Shown piece by piece: positions 43,409-54,904 of a stretch of 64,000 bases of DNA. A program made the translations under genes and the position numbers. The stretch lies in contig JAFJTR010000030.1 of the NCBI GenBank assembly GCA_022559985.1, forward strand, positions 62,001 to 126,000. Reading direction: 5' to 3'. The stretch is from Parastagonospora avenae f. sp. tritici 18332-5 (taxonomy: Eukaryota > Ascomycota > Dothideomycetes > Pleosporales > Phaeosphaeriaceae). The notes under the pieces are model-generated. The model saw nothing but the letters and a program-made list of their open reading frames with translations. It did not search any database and was not told the DNA's origin. Every line of letters starts with the position of its first letter. Positions within the stretch are counted from its first letter, which is position 1.

Positions 43409-44660
43409 GAAACGGGATTGCAGAAGTAGTGCGGCAGGTGCTACCGAGACCGTCTACGCCTGCCCGTTTCGCGCCCCCTTTCCTCAACATTTTGACCGTC
43501 GGATATCCTTCCCTCGCGCAAATCGATGCAGTCTAGCAGAGTACATAACTTGGACGCGTACCCACCCGCATGTGCCTTTTCCTTCACTTCCATCCGGACC
43601 GGACCTTCATCACGTGTGATCTACGACCAATCACGACTCGGACCTCGCGTATGACTGCCTCTCGGCAAGCGACACCTGCTGCGCTGCAGCAGCACCGGGG
43701 TCATCCCGTCTCAATTAATGTCATCGAGATTCCACCAAGTCGAGCGATGACTGAATCTCCATGCCTCCACATCTACAGCGCCCGTAGAAGTGCATAGTAC
43801 ACGCACTGAGGCTATCCACGCAGGCTCTGGTGTGGGACATGGTTTGAGCAACGGCTGGTTCGCTTTGTAGAACTGGACGCATCCTTGCAGCATTCGTGGC
43901 GAGCATCGAAAACGTTTCGCCATTCTTATGCCGTAGTGGCGCTGTAGCGACACGCATAACTAGACAGCTCGAGAGAGAGGCTGAAACAGCGGTACTACGA
44001 AGCAGACGAGTGACTGCTGTCCTCTGTCCAGTTCCCGCAGTCCGACCTGGCTGCTCGAGATGGTGCCTCGCAGCCCAATGCCGTCCTAACTGTGTCCGGC
44101 CAAAAAGCGGCCGCGGATTGGGGCTCTGAGTAATTCCCACAGGCAGTATGGAACGGTAGCTATAGCTTAGCTTCCCTGCTCGGTTTCTTTCACTAGGCAC
44201 TGCGGCCTATGAGCGTGCTGCAAAGAGCTTGAGCTCTGAAGCTGAGCTGAGTGGCGAGACAAGCTCTGGCAGCAGGAGAAACGCAAGTGAAAGCTTCCAA
44301 CCAGCAGTGGAACACTGATCGCATACTCATTCACCTTTGCTTGCATATCGCATAGCCAAATTGAACGCCCTTGGTTTCATCACCGTCGCTACTTACATCT
44401 CAGCGGACTGACTGCTTTACCTATACCCCGCGCCGACTCAGCACCCCTCAACTCCACCATCAGCACACCAGAGCAGTTCCAAGCCGCCGCGAGCTCGCCC
44501 ATCGGCAACGCGGACCCGCCTGAGATCTGACCGAGTTTCCAGAGCTCCCACAGAGCTTCGCAACAGCGTTTCATAGCTGCAAAGCTTCCATTGACGCCCT
44601 AATACCCCACTCTGCTTCTTGCGCACGGTTCTGCCGAGCACACTCCCATCGATGCTGACT
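43409..44660. other. Intergenic, divergent promoters
   Basis: About 1.25 kb between the MBL-fold gene and the C2H2/RING-like gene. A 159-codon minus frame (43721-44200) is Arg/Ser-rich without recognisable domain. Nothing else supported. Confidence 0.4.
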
Positions 44661-46182
44661 ATGACACCGCGGGCGCCGTTGACTGGCTCCTTCTCGGTAA
44701 ACGAGGAGAACAATGTCGTCGTCTGTCCTCTGCGAAACCATGACGCATCGGCCTGTCGGAAGCGCTGCACAGGCGTAAGTCTATCGAGTGCGCTGGAGTT
44801 GCATGCCTGCGTCATAGCCGGAGCATGCAGAAGACGAGACTGAAGCTTACGGGAAAATGTGTAGGAGAAACGGTATCGCTCCATGCAGGAGCATATCCGC
44901 CGTGCACATCCCGAGCACTACATATCGAAACTGCCAGCGACCGAGGAGAGCTTCACGCTGATGGTCAACACTCCGCCTCAGGAACGACCACCGCCACCAC
45001 CCATCCCAAGCAGCTCAGCAGGACCACAAGGTTGGTGCCCTCGCCCCTCCGACAGCTTTGGGGACTGACACAACGGGCAAGTGTATGCGCCCAACGACTT
45101 CAGCGCCTTTGTCGAGGCAGACTACGGTTCGAGTGCGCCTGCCGCAACCGCTGCAGCTGCCCTGGCCTCGTTACACAATTACCGCGCCGAGCTGGACTGG
45201 GAATCAGAACCGGTAAGGAGCCGCACTGCAGCTGTCCTGCATGTAGCCGCATATTAACCACGTTGTCGTGCACAGGACGCGCCCTCTGACCACGATTCGA
45301 AGAGCTACAGGCCCCGCGCCCGATTTGCACCGTCGACACATGAGCAGCAGTTTGCCCCAGAGGAGCCCTACTACACCGCCACGTCGATCCAGCGCGAACT
45401 GCTGCCCTCCTCACTGGCCCACTCACCGCCTGGCCGCTCGTCAACGCTGCCACCCGCTCCCCGCTCAATCCGACCAAATCGTCCCCGCAAATCGTCAGTG
45501 GGGCAGAGTGCACGAAGGGGAAAGCATGAGCGCCAAAAGTCCAAGGACCACAGCCGGAGGCTGAGCTACGACAGAAAGGCATTCTCCGCTGAACCCCAGA
45601 CTGCGGCTGCCATCATGGGCAAACGCTGGGAAGACCTCATTGACGCCGCAGCTTCAGCGACCGAAGAGGATAGTCGAGACCTCACTCCGGTAAGTGTCGC
45701 CAGCCTCTCCTGTGTCCAATTCCTAACATAAACAGGTACCGCAGTCGCCGTATCACTCGCCGCACATCAGCAATCGGAGGTCCCTGCCACCGTTTGCTGC
45801 TCCCCATTTCCAGTCCTACACAGCTTCGCCATTGCAACGCAATCTGACCCCACCACCACCCGACATGTCAGACTTGCAACCATTTCCTTCCGTCGAGTCC
45901 TCTATTGAGTCGGCCGTTTCTGGTCATGGATTTCACATGCCTTCTCAAGGGCTCTCCGATTCATCTCCTACCTACCCATATCCCGTCCAGATCTACTGTG
46001 CCGCCTGCCGCAAGCTCTCTGTGCTGCGGGACAGCTACGCATGTTCAGAGTGTATCTGCGGCTTGTGCCAGGAATGTGTCGACGTTCTTGTCAGCGAACA
46101 TACACGAGGTAGGGCTACACGATGTCCAAGGTGCAACGCTGTTGGCGGCAAGTTTAAGCCTTTCCAGCTAGACATTCGATGA
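44661..46182 (+). CDS. C2H2 zinc finger protein with C-terminal RING-like cysteine domain
   Basis: Five exons: 44661-44774, 44865-45030, 45082-45212, 45276-45689 and 45736-46182, 423 residues. Exon 1 has the first cysteines (VVVCPLRNHDASACRKRC) and exon 2 supplies the helix and histidines (MQEHIRRAHPEHYISKLP), so splicing is needed to build the finger. The middle is disordered with Pro-rich runs and an RRGKHERQKSKDHSRR basic patch plus the short block AAAIMGKRWEDLIDAAASAT. The C-terminus carries paired cysteines: YCAACRKLS, ACSECICGLCQECVD, RCPRCNAVGG. This resembles a RING-type double zinc site. Likely nuclear; target unknown. ATGs at 44619 and 44652 are also in frame; 44661 is chosen because MTPRAPLTGSFSV runs straight into the finger. 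Confidence 0.8.
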
Positions 46183-47805
46183 GCTAGCCATCACCATTTT
46201 CTTTTCATTTAATACCCCACATTCTTTCCATGGCGTTATCATTTATTGCCGTTGGAGGATTGATCTACTGCCATTCGGAGCCTCTTTACCTGTTGCTCAT
46301 AGACGGAGCTAGCTCTGCAGAGCGGATGACGTTGGCATTGACTTACATGGGCGCTGCGTAGACCACGCTGATGCATAGCGTTATTCGATTTTCAAAAGGG
46401 ACCATGTAGTAGCATACCCGACACAGCGAAGACTTCGCACTCTGGTATCGCGTTATTCGTTGAATGAATGACTTTCAGTGGCGCTCTCTTACGACCACAT
46501 CGCTCAGAATCACTACGCTCCCCGGAGCTGAAGCTTCGTTTGCGGAACTATTCCGACAAGCCGTCTCGTTAATCTTTATTGATGAACCAAACAGCAGGCC
46601 TTCCAGCTTTGTACGGTTGCCGATGTGTGGTACGGTTGAGCTGCGGGCGTCTTCGGAAGACTGACTTGCGATGAGTGAACCACGGTTTGTTCTTGTCATG
46701 ACAGTAATGTCAGTGTCAACACTCTAGCCTACCGCAACATGGACCTATCCCCCTCTACGGCCAGATGGAAGCGACACGCTGAACCATAAGCTTTCGTTGG
46801 CAAAAAGCCACACTGAAAACACATGCCTATTTCCGACCTTTCGTCCCTGCAGGGCGTCGAAGCGAAGTGGGTATTTTTACCATCGCGTGCTGTCCGGTCC
46901 CAGGGTCTAACGGCGAAAGGAGGTCGCCCGCGGAACGGAGAATTGCCCGCGTGCTGTCTTCTACGTATCTACCGGTTGGTGCATTTTCGAGCTGCAACAT
47001 TGGGTAGATCTGAATTTCCGAGCACAAAGTTCTAGATTGAATTCGCATTCTTCTTACGGACGTTGTGCAAGGATGTGTCGTGTGACTCGCAAAATACGTA
47101 AGTGCAAACCCAGCGCATGACTTTGTGTTTGGATGGTGTTCGCCATCGTCGTTTTGGTACCCAATCGCACATGGCACTTTGTCTGGGGAATTGCCGGATA
47201 GCCAAAGGGGGCATGTCTGACGAATGAGATGGGAATCACTCGGCAAAAACACTTTCAGGCGGTGTGTTCGTCCCAACCTTGCGGTAAAGGTAGTTGGGTA
47301 AGGGACCTATGTCACACGCTTCTTGCACGCTTCAGCTGCTGGACTATACCAAATGCATCGCCAAACCTTCGCTGCACCACCGCACTCAGTTAAGAATTCA
47401 ATAAAAGCCAGCGCAAGACAAGTATTTGCATCACTGTACAGGTGTTAACAAAGAAGCAAGGGCAAACTTACAAGCCAAATCGGTTGGCCTTGGACGTTTT
47501 CCCTCGTGTTCGTGCTGTTCTGTTCCTGAGCGATCGGCGCGGCTAAACAGGCGCAGGGCCCACGCTGCGCGGGCCCGCTGTGGTCTGGACATGGCATACC
47601 TTGTTTGGGGCTACTGCGGGTATGTATTGGAAGATGCGTATTGTGGCAGATCTGGATTGCCAGAAGAAGGGGGCAGCGGCGTGACGGGTATTTAGTATAT
47701 GGCTTGCTCGTGTGCGCAGTTGCTGCGAGTGATTATACGTCGCATAACATTACTTCGACTTCTCGACACGAATAGACTGTAAAACCAGACCTAGACACTA
47801 CCAAT
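46183..47805. other. Intergenic, 1.6 kb
   Basis: Largest gene-free stretch in the middle of the window. Short frames on both strands lack domain or splice support. A TATA-like TATTTAGTATATGG near 47690-47703 may serve the small ORF that follows. Confidence 0.4.
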
Positions 47806-48060
47806 ATGCCTCTCCTTCGCAGCCTCACGACTAAAATCAAGACGGCAATCTCGCCTTCCTCGTCCCCCGTGACGTCGCCTACGTCTTCGCCATCGGGCTT
47901 TGAAGTCCTCAGCGGCCGCAGAGAAGGCGATGGATACGCGGTGAAACGCCCCGAGACGAGTGCGCGCGTCGACAGCTTCATGACGGACGAGACGTCACAG
48001 GCTAAAGCGAGGCGCGTCAGTCGCTTCCGGGAGGAACTCGAGTTTGAGCACGGGGAGTAG
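47806..48060 (+). CDS. Small hypothetical protein
   Basis: 84-codon frame with a good start context (CCAATATG). It opens with a basic amphipathic MPLLRSLTTKIKTA, then a Ser/Pro/Thr run, and ends in a charged helical segment (AKARRVSRFREELEFEHGE). The RREGDGYAVKRPET and RFREELEF stretches look like real protein and not random translation. A possible TATA lies about 110 bp upstream. The convergent GRASP gene ends 86 bp away. No family recognised; it could be a stress or membrane-surface microprotein, which is speculation. Confidence 0.5.
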   Translation: MPLLRSLTTKIKTAISPSSSPVTSPTSSPSGFEVLSGRREGDGYAVKRPETSARVDSFMTDETSQAKARRVSRFREELEFEHGE

Positions 48061-48146
48061 AAACATGAGATGTGATGAGGTACATTCGTTGATATGAATC
48101 ATGTTTCGTTTACTGTGTCTAACACTTTACAGACATTCAAACCAGC

Positions 48147-49469
48147 TCATGCTGTCTCCGCAGGTACATCGTCTTGGACAGGTGTCGCGCTCTTGGATGG
48201 CGGACCTCCTCTAGGCGGTCCGCCAGCTTTCGGAGGAGGAGGGACACCGCCCGTCTTCGCTTTGGGCGCGTTGTCCTCTGCTAGACTCTTCTCCTCGCCT
48301 TCCTTGAAGTAGTCGTCCAGTCCACCACCACCACCGGCTGGACTAACGACATGATGCGCTCTGCCCTTCTTCCTAGGCGGCGCATTGCCTTGCGGCGGAG
48401 GCGGGGACTTACTCGGTAACGCCATGTTTGCAGGGACGAAGAGTTCAGTCGGCGCACCTGCTGCCATGGGATGACCAGACATGTCCGAGAGCGGTCGCTT
48501 CTCGTCGAAAGACGTCGGCGCGGTGTCGGATGAAAACAGCGTTTCACCAGGTGCTTGTGGTGGTTCCTCTAAAGACGGAGGAATACGGTGCAATGCGCCA
48601 AAGCCCAACACACACCCAAGCGCCCCTTCGCCGCCCCAGCCACGACTCGGCGTGATGGTGACTGGACGCGTGACATCGTACTCGTGATTGTACACGATCA
48701 GTCGCAAGGGTCGGTTAAGGAAGTCTTCGACAAGTTCACCGAGACCGGATTCACCGCGGACAAGTCCTTCGGGGCTGCCGATGACGTAGTCACCGTAGGG
48801 AAGCAGGCCGGCTACATCTGCGGGAGAGTTGGGTGCCACGTCGAGGATGTGCCAGACATCTTCGGCTAGGGAGAGTGGGGACCATTGGAGGGAGATGCCT
48901 AGGGTGGGGTTTGTGGAGGGAACGGAGATGTAGACTTCGCGGATCTTCTGGCCCTGGTGTGGGAGTTAGAAGAGCTCCATGATTTTGGGCGTCAATGAGC
49001 TCGAGAAGGCGATATAGCAGTCTGTTGACATAAAGAATGGAAACCATGAAATGCAAAGACAATTTGACGCCCATCCCACCAATGCATCTTTTGACAGACA
49101 ACATGATATAAGTCGCATAGAAGCGAAAAAACGTGACCGACTTTGAAAGACTCAAAAAAGCTTACCTTCGCGCTGAAGACCCCCAAGCTCACCGTCTGCC
49201 CAGCACAGTTCCTTACCTCCGTCGCAAAAAGGCTTGGATCAGGACTATCCTACTCTGCGTCAACAACTTTCCCTTCCAGACCTCGACGCCCAACTCACAA
49301 TCGTGCGTCCATTGATACCAATAATGAAATCAAACCACGGCTCCAGCGGCACTTCTTGATTCGTGTTTCTCAGGACCTGGAAGCCAAATGCGCCATTGAC
49401 CGCAGATTGCTCTTCCTCGACGGGGGCAGCATCGAGCCGCGAGATGAAGCGGTTTAGGGCGCCGAACAT
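48147..49469 (-). CDS. Golgi reassembly stacking protein (GRASP/Grh1)
   Basis: Peripheral membrane protein of the early Golgi and ER exit sites, linked to unconventional secretion. Exons 49469-49299, 49249-49166 and 48953-48147, 353 residues. Two PDZ-like halves are visible: GFQVLRNTNQEVPLEPWFDF with FIIGINGRTI, and ISLQWSPLSLAEDVWHILDV with DVAGLLPYGDYVIG. GCVLGFGALHRIP closes the GRASP domain; the tail is Pro/Gly-rich. The start MFGALNRF is the usual GRASP N-terminus; in-frame ATGs at 49475 (MSMFG) and 49535 could extend it, which would move Gly away from position 2. The second intron is 212 nt, unusually long here. Confidence 0.92.
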
Positions 49470-49881
49470 ACTCATGATGAGTGGTTGTGGAGGGGTAGAT
49501 GGTGTGAAGGCGGTGTTGTTGATGCTCGAGGACATCTGGAGGTTTGGGATGTTGATGTTGATGGGGCTAGCGCCGATCGGTGGGTCGCGCTAGTGCGGTG
49601 AGGTTCAACTTCGAGAAAGCCACACCTGTATACGAACTCGAAGGATGGAAGAGTTGTGGACTGTGGGCAAGTAGTTCGAGTGCATGGTCAGGTGTTCTAC
49701 GCTACATCAACAGCCTCACCACGCAGTCGCATTCACATCGCACTATCGCTCAAGTGGTCTAGTGCACTGAGTTTGTCTTTCCATCTTCCCACCGCCTCAC
49801 ACTACAACTCCAGATCTCTAAATTCTTCAATCAAATTTGCCTGTTCTCTTGAGACCCTATCTGTATCTTAACACCAACATC
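49470..49881. promoter_or_regulatory. Divergent promoter region, GRASP / Tgs1
   Basis: About 410 bp between divergent starts. No distinct elements beyond pyrimidine-rich sequence upstream of Tgs1. Confidence 0.45.
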
Positions 49882-50835
49882 ATGTCTTCCTCCAAACCAA
49901 ACGAAGAGGGCATCCACCAATGGCTCCACGTCGACCAATTCCCCGAAGAGCTTAAGAAGTACACAAACACATTAACCCATTTCTCGCTTCAATACTAACC
50001 CCTCAAAGATACTGGTTTCAGCGCTTCAAAATCTGGGAGCAATACGACAAAGGCATCTGGATGACCGAAGACGCCTGGTTCGGCGTGACCCCCGAGCCCA
50101 TCGCAAAGTAACCCACCTTTCTCAACCCCCATATCCCTTCTCACTAACACCCAAAAAGTAAAATCGCAGCACATATCGCCGAATCTGCGCCCTCCTCCAA
50201 AACCATCATCGTCGACGCCTTCGCCGGCGTCGGCGGCAACGCCATCGCACTCGCGCGCTCCGGCCGCTGGGAGCGCGTCTTTGCGATTGAAAAAGACGAG
50301 AAGACGATGAAGTGCGCCAAACACAACGCTGAAGTGTATGGCGTAGCGAGTAAGATTTTCTGGCTGTTGGGGGATTGCTTTGAGAAGATTCAGAGGTTTA
50401 AGGGGAGTGCGGAGGTTGTGATTTTCGCGAGCCCGCCTTGGGGTGGTATGTATCCTGTTCCCTAAGTTGAGCGTGTTCGTTGGAGATCGTGGGTGCTGAC
50501 GATAATGACTAAGGTGTGGAATACGGCTCCGAAGATGTCTTCGACTTGGCTTCCATGCAGCCGTACAACCTGGAGAAATTGTACAAGAGCTTCACCACAT
50601 ACACGGATGAAGTCGTGCTGTACCTTCCTAGGAATTCGGACTTGAATCAGATCGCGAGATACGCCAAGGACGAGAAGAAAAAACTCGAGGTTGCGCATTA
50701 TGCTATCATGGGAGCTAGTAAGGTGCGTAATATGAGTGTTGAGTGGGAGGAGTATATGGCTGACTTCACGGATTATAGGCTCTGTGTGTGTACTTTGGGG
50801 ACTTCAAGTTCGATGTTGATGAAGAGCAGCCATGA
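49882..50835 (+). CDS. Trimethylguanosine synthase (Tgs1)
   Basis: Converts the m7G cap of snRNAs, snoRNAs and telomerase RNA to m2,2,7G. Exons 49882-49958, 50009-50107, 50159-50445, 50514-50722 and 50779-50835, 242 residues, the compact fungal form. FKIWEQYDKGIWMTEDAWF is the conserved N-terminal cap-recognition stretch; IIVDAFAGVGGNAIALA is the AdoMet motif I; ASPPWGGVEYGSED is the catalytic NPPY-like motif with the stacking Trp. The last intron (50723-50778) ends the protein as GASKALCVYFGDFKFDVDEE, matching the family; without it the frame would run to 50881 with unrelated residues. Confidence 0.93.
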
Positions 50836-51174
50836 GGAAATTGAGAACTTTCCGAGATTGTCCGAGCATGCTATGGTTTAGCTGGAATGCTTCAAGGGCG
50901 ACATTAAAGAGTGCTGACATTCTGGTCACGTAAAAAAGGACCATAATCATGTCAAAAGCAAGTGACATTGACTGGACTAGAGGGATGGAAATCTCGATTA
51001 CCGTGCAGTCGCGTAGTCAGATGAACGCCTCACAAGCAATAAAGTGGATGACACATTGAGTATCCAAGTTGGCACGCAATTAGTCTTCATTATGCATGCA
51101 AGATAGCGTCTATCATAGTGTACAATGCATGCCACTCCTCCACATCCAAGCCTCCCCACCAACCAGCGAATTGC
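50836..51174. other. Intergenic, convergent 3' ends
   Basis: About 340 bp between Tgs1 and Rpt3 stops; no feature seen. Confidence 0.45.
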
Positions 51175-52538
51175 TCACTTGTAGAAGTCGAACTTGTCGG
51201 CCTCGGTGGTTCCCTTCACTTGGCTTGTGTATGCCTCCTCCAAGTCCGCCTGGATGATATTGTACCTGTTCTTCCGCACCGCCCTCAGACCTGCCTCTTG
51301 CATGATAGCCGCAATGATTGCACCGGATAGCGGGTCGTTGCGCACGATCAGGCTGTCGAGATCTACCTCTGGTGACAAACTCATCTTGCTGGCGATGGTT
51401 GAGAAGATGAGACGGCGCTCACGACGATCACGGAGAGACGGGAACTCGATCTTCCTGTCAAGACGACCGGGTCGGAGAAGCGCGGGGTCGAGGGTATCGG
51501 CACGGTTGGTGGCCATAATGACCTTGACGTTGGAGGTCTGGTCGAAACCATCCATTTGGTTGAGCAGCTCAAGAAGAATACGCTGGACTTCTCGATCGGC
51601 ACCGGTCTGTGCATCGAAACGTTTTGTAGCGATTGCATCGATCTCGTCGATGAAGATGATACACGGTGAGTTCTCGCGCGCCATTCGGAAGACGTCACGG
51701 ACCATACGGGGACCCTCTCCAAGGTACTTTTGGACGAATTCGGAGCCCACCACTCGGATGAAGGACGCAGTTGTACTATTTGCCACGGCCTTGACCAGCA
51801 TGGTCTTTCCTGTACCCGGTGGTCCGTACAGCAACACACCGCGGGGCGGGTCGATACCAATCTGCTTGTACAGGTCAAAGTGCGTGAGCGGCAGCTCGAC
51901 AGCTTCTCGGATCTCCTGTTTCTGCATATCCAGACCTCCTACATCGGCGTATGTGACGTCGGGCTTCTCGTCCTGGCCAAGCATGGCAATCGAAGAGTCG
52001 GCCTCGGGAGGCAGGATGTCAACGAGCGCATTTGAGTGGCGGTGCAGCGCTACTGATGACGAGGGCTTCAGCAATTCGCGGTCGAGGGTCGAGAGAATGC
52101 GGACAACGTAGTTGGAGCCTGTTGAGGACTGTACGATACCCGTGCTATGACTGTTAGCTTGCGGCGACAGCACAACGCTGGGATGCTCACTTCTGATCGA
52201 TCGCCTCCATGAACTGCCCTATCACAAGCGGGACACTCTGAATACGCTTGATCTCCTCCTGTGCTCGTACTAGCTCGCGCTTCAGACTCCGCTGCTCGTC
52301 CTTGATATACTCTTCCTGGAGGTGGATGTACCTGCGCTAGTTAGCCACATATTCCCACGGTAGATAGAGGGGCGGGGACTCACTCTAGCTGCCTTTGCAG
52401 CTTCTTGAATGTGGAGTAGTCATCGCTGCCATCTGTCGTGAAGCCTTCAAGAGTGTCGAAGTTCGGTATCGATGACGGGAGCTGCTTCTTGTGCGGCGCG
52501 ACAGTGTTGGACGGGTTCTCAACGGCGGCGTCAGCCAT
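51175..52538 (-). CDS. 26S proteasome regulatory ATPase Rpt3
   Basis: AAA+ subunit of the 19S base that unfolds substrates and opens the 20S gate. Exons 52538-52384, 52331-52191 and 52144-51175, 421 residues. An N-terminal coiled coil (YIHLQEEYIKDEQRSLKREL) precedes the OB region (QNTGIVQSSTGSNYVVRI). AAA motifs: GPPGTGKT (Walker A), CIIFIDEIDAIA (Walker B), IMATNRADTLDPALLRPGR (sensor 1 and Arg finger region). It ends in FYK, the HbYX motif that docks into the 20S alpha ring. SSVALHRHSNALVDILPPEA identifies Rpt3 rather than another Rpt. Confidence 0.96.
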
Positions 52539-54182
52539 GATGAGGATTCGAGGAGTAGTGCTTGCGGTTGATTTGCAGGGTACGTGTCGGGGCAGGAAGA
52601 GGAACTGCGGACTGTTGGTGAGAGGAGGTTCGGGTGTGCTTGTCGCACTGTTGATGCAGGTCGTGGAAGGCGCGATCGGGCTGTGGAACGCTAAGCTCCG
52701 ATGTCACGTGCAAGTGACGATCACCCGCTGGGTGAATGTGCAGCGTCCCTGTCTTTCGCAGCAGCATGCCATGGCTTCTTTAATGGTTTCGTTCCTATGA
52801 AACATATTGAGGAGTATACAGAATATTACTTTGGACGATGAACGACCCACCACTAGTATATCTTTCCCAGGTCGTATTCCTACCCGCAACTTCACTATCT
52901 AGTCCGAGTCTTAGTGACAAATACAGCACTACAATATTCACCATTCGCTCGACGGTCACCGCAAGAGCTAGATTCCTGGAGAAGCCATGATTTGATCCTA
53001 AACAAAGACACTTGGGTTTGACCAAGGTCGGCCAACGTGGGCTTGCCAATGTGGCAACCTGCAGGGTTGGCTAGGCCCTGGTCACTCCGCGAAACAGCAC
53101 AACGGTCAACTTGTATGACCAATGGCAGCCTAAATACCACAGACTCTGTATCCTCTTCTAGTGACCGACGATGACGCGAAGTCTTGTTCAAATATCTCCA
53201 GCTTTGCAAGCCCGTTGTTGTGGCGTTTATCTGTAGCATATATATCACAGTATGACACTAATACGAACATTCCTCAAATATGCAAGTAACGAACGTCGAC
53301 AGTGCTCTATACCGCGCTGTCCATGGTATTTCGAAGACATCCATGCACGAGAAAACACCAAGGAGGGGCATCAAGGCGTGGAGGTGTTTCCGTGTCCAAG
53401 CATGAGGCGGTCCGGTCCACAGGTGTCAGGCGGTCTGGGTAGGGCCGTCCTCACCCACTTTGCGACCGCGCAAGATAACAGCGCGCCAAATCTGCAGGAA
53501 CCTGAGTGATGTAATAAGTGGAGAGAGACATGTGTTTTCCGTGTCACAGCGGCCAAATGACCCGCGCGTGCGGAGTACGCGGATTGAGTTTAGACTGCGT
53601 GAAGTGCCCGGCAACGAAGCCACTTCACTCGTCGGCGCGCGAACGCGCGTTCCTGATGCGCATGCGACACTGCTTGCTTTTGGATTTTTCTGGCCTCGCC
53701 ATTGTCGAAAGCTGCGCGCGATTGCGCTCTGCTGCTGTAGAGGCTTAAGGCCGCGGTCTCAGATAACGTGATGCGCCAGAAGAGGCTTGGCTCCGCTGAA
53801 TAAGCGCCTCCAGGTTTCTACCGCCCTCAAACGACGCATCGCGTCCAGAGCGTGCGGTACGTGAGCTATCGACCGCAACCCAAGCCGACCATTTCCCGTC
53901 CTGCCCTGACGAGAACATTGACCTAGCGTGATACAGCAGTCGCGTGGTGTGTATTTCTGTTCCTTTTTGGCTCCCCCCATTGCCGGTCCGCACTGCGCCT
54001 CGTCCTGCGTGCTGCGTCCAAGTCGCGTTCATCCAAACATCAACAGGCGTGCTGACTAGTCGCTGTCCAGGTGGATTGAATGCTCTCACGTACGCTTCCC
54101 TCATCGTCTCTCACTCTCCAACCATCGCCTTCTCTCACCTCCTGCTGCCACCCCTCGTAGACGTGTACGGCAGGCGCGCAAC
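52539..54182. promoter_or_regulatory. Divergent upstream region, Rpt3 / Swi1
   Basis: 1.64 kb, the longest gene-free stretch. It includes a GTCACGTGCAAG box near 52696 (about 160 bp from the Rpt3 start) and short palindromes such as GGCGCGCGAACGCGCG near 53634. The final 150 bp before Swi1 are pyrimidine-rich, typical of a fungal 5' UTR. No open frame looks coding, and no proteasome PACE element (GGTGGCAAA) was seen. Confidence 0.4.
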
Positions 54183-54867
54183 ATGGACTTCCAGTCGCCC
54201 CAAAACGGCATGTACGACCCCTCGAGCTTCATCGACCCGAGCGCAATTGCGAACCCACAGATGAATGGCGCGCGATCATATCCCATGTCGTCAATACCCC
54301 AGAAACGGGATTCGACCGGTGCCACGCTCTCCCTCTCGCGCTCGCAGACCCCGTCGCAACAACCCCAATTTGGCTTCCCGCAACAGCAGAACTTCACCAA
54401 CACTCCGTCGCCGACCATGCAGAGCCAGAACTTCCCCGCGCAATTGAGCGCCCAGCGAATGCAGACCGCGTCGCCTGCCCAAAATCCACATGCGCCGCAG
54501 ATGTCCCCAATGGGTTTCCAGAACTCTCCGATGAATCCCGCGTTCAACAACTCAAACGCCAATCCGCAGTTCCCTGTTCAATCAGTACAGCTGTCCCAAA
54601 ATCTCCAGAGCCGACAGCAGGAAGCCCAGAGACAGTACGCAATGCGCCTACAAGCCCAAGCGCAGCAACAGCAAATGGGAAACCTAGCCGCAAGCAACAT
54701 GGCAGCGCAGCAAAGACATCAAGGTGGACAGATGCCTGGTGGTATGCCCGGTGGAATGCCTGGCGGTATGCCTACTGGGATGCAACAACCAGGGATGCAG
54801 TCGGGCATGCAGCCTGGGATGATGCAGGCACAAGCGCAACATCAGCAACAGCAGCAACAACAGCAGC

Positions 54868-54904
<37 letters not shown>

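Noticed and set aside
43721..44200. 159-codon minus-strand open frame
   Set aside because: Arg/Ser-rich without motifs and no homologous family known to me; GC-rich chance ORF likely.
53371..54104. Overlapping open frames between Rpt3 and Swi1
   Set aside because: GC-rich, frames on both strands of similar length, no motif or splice pattern; probably promoter and 5' UTR of Swi1.
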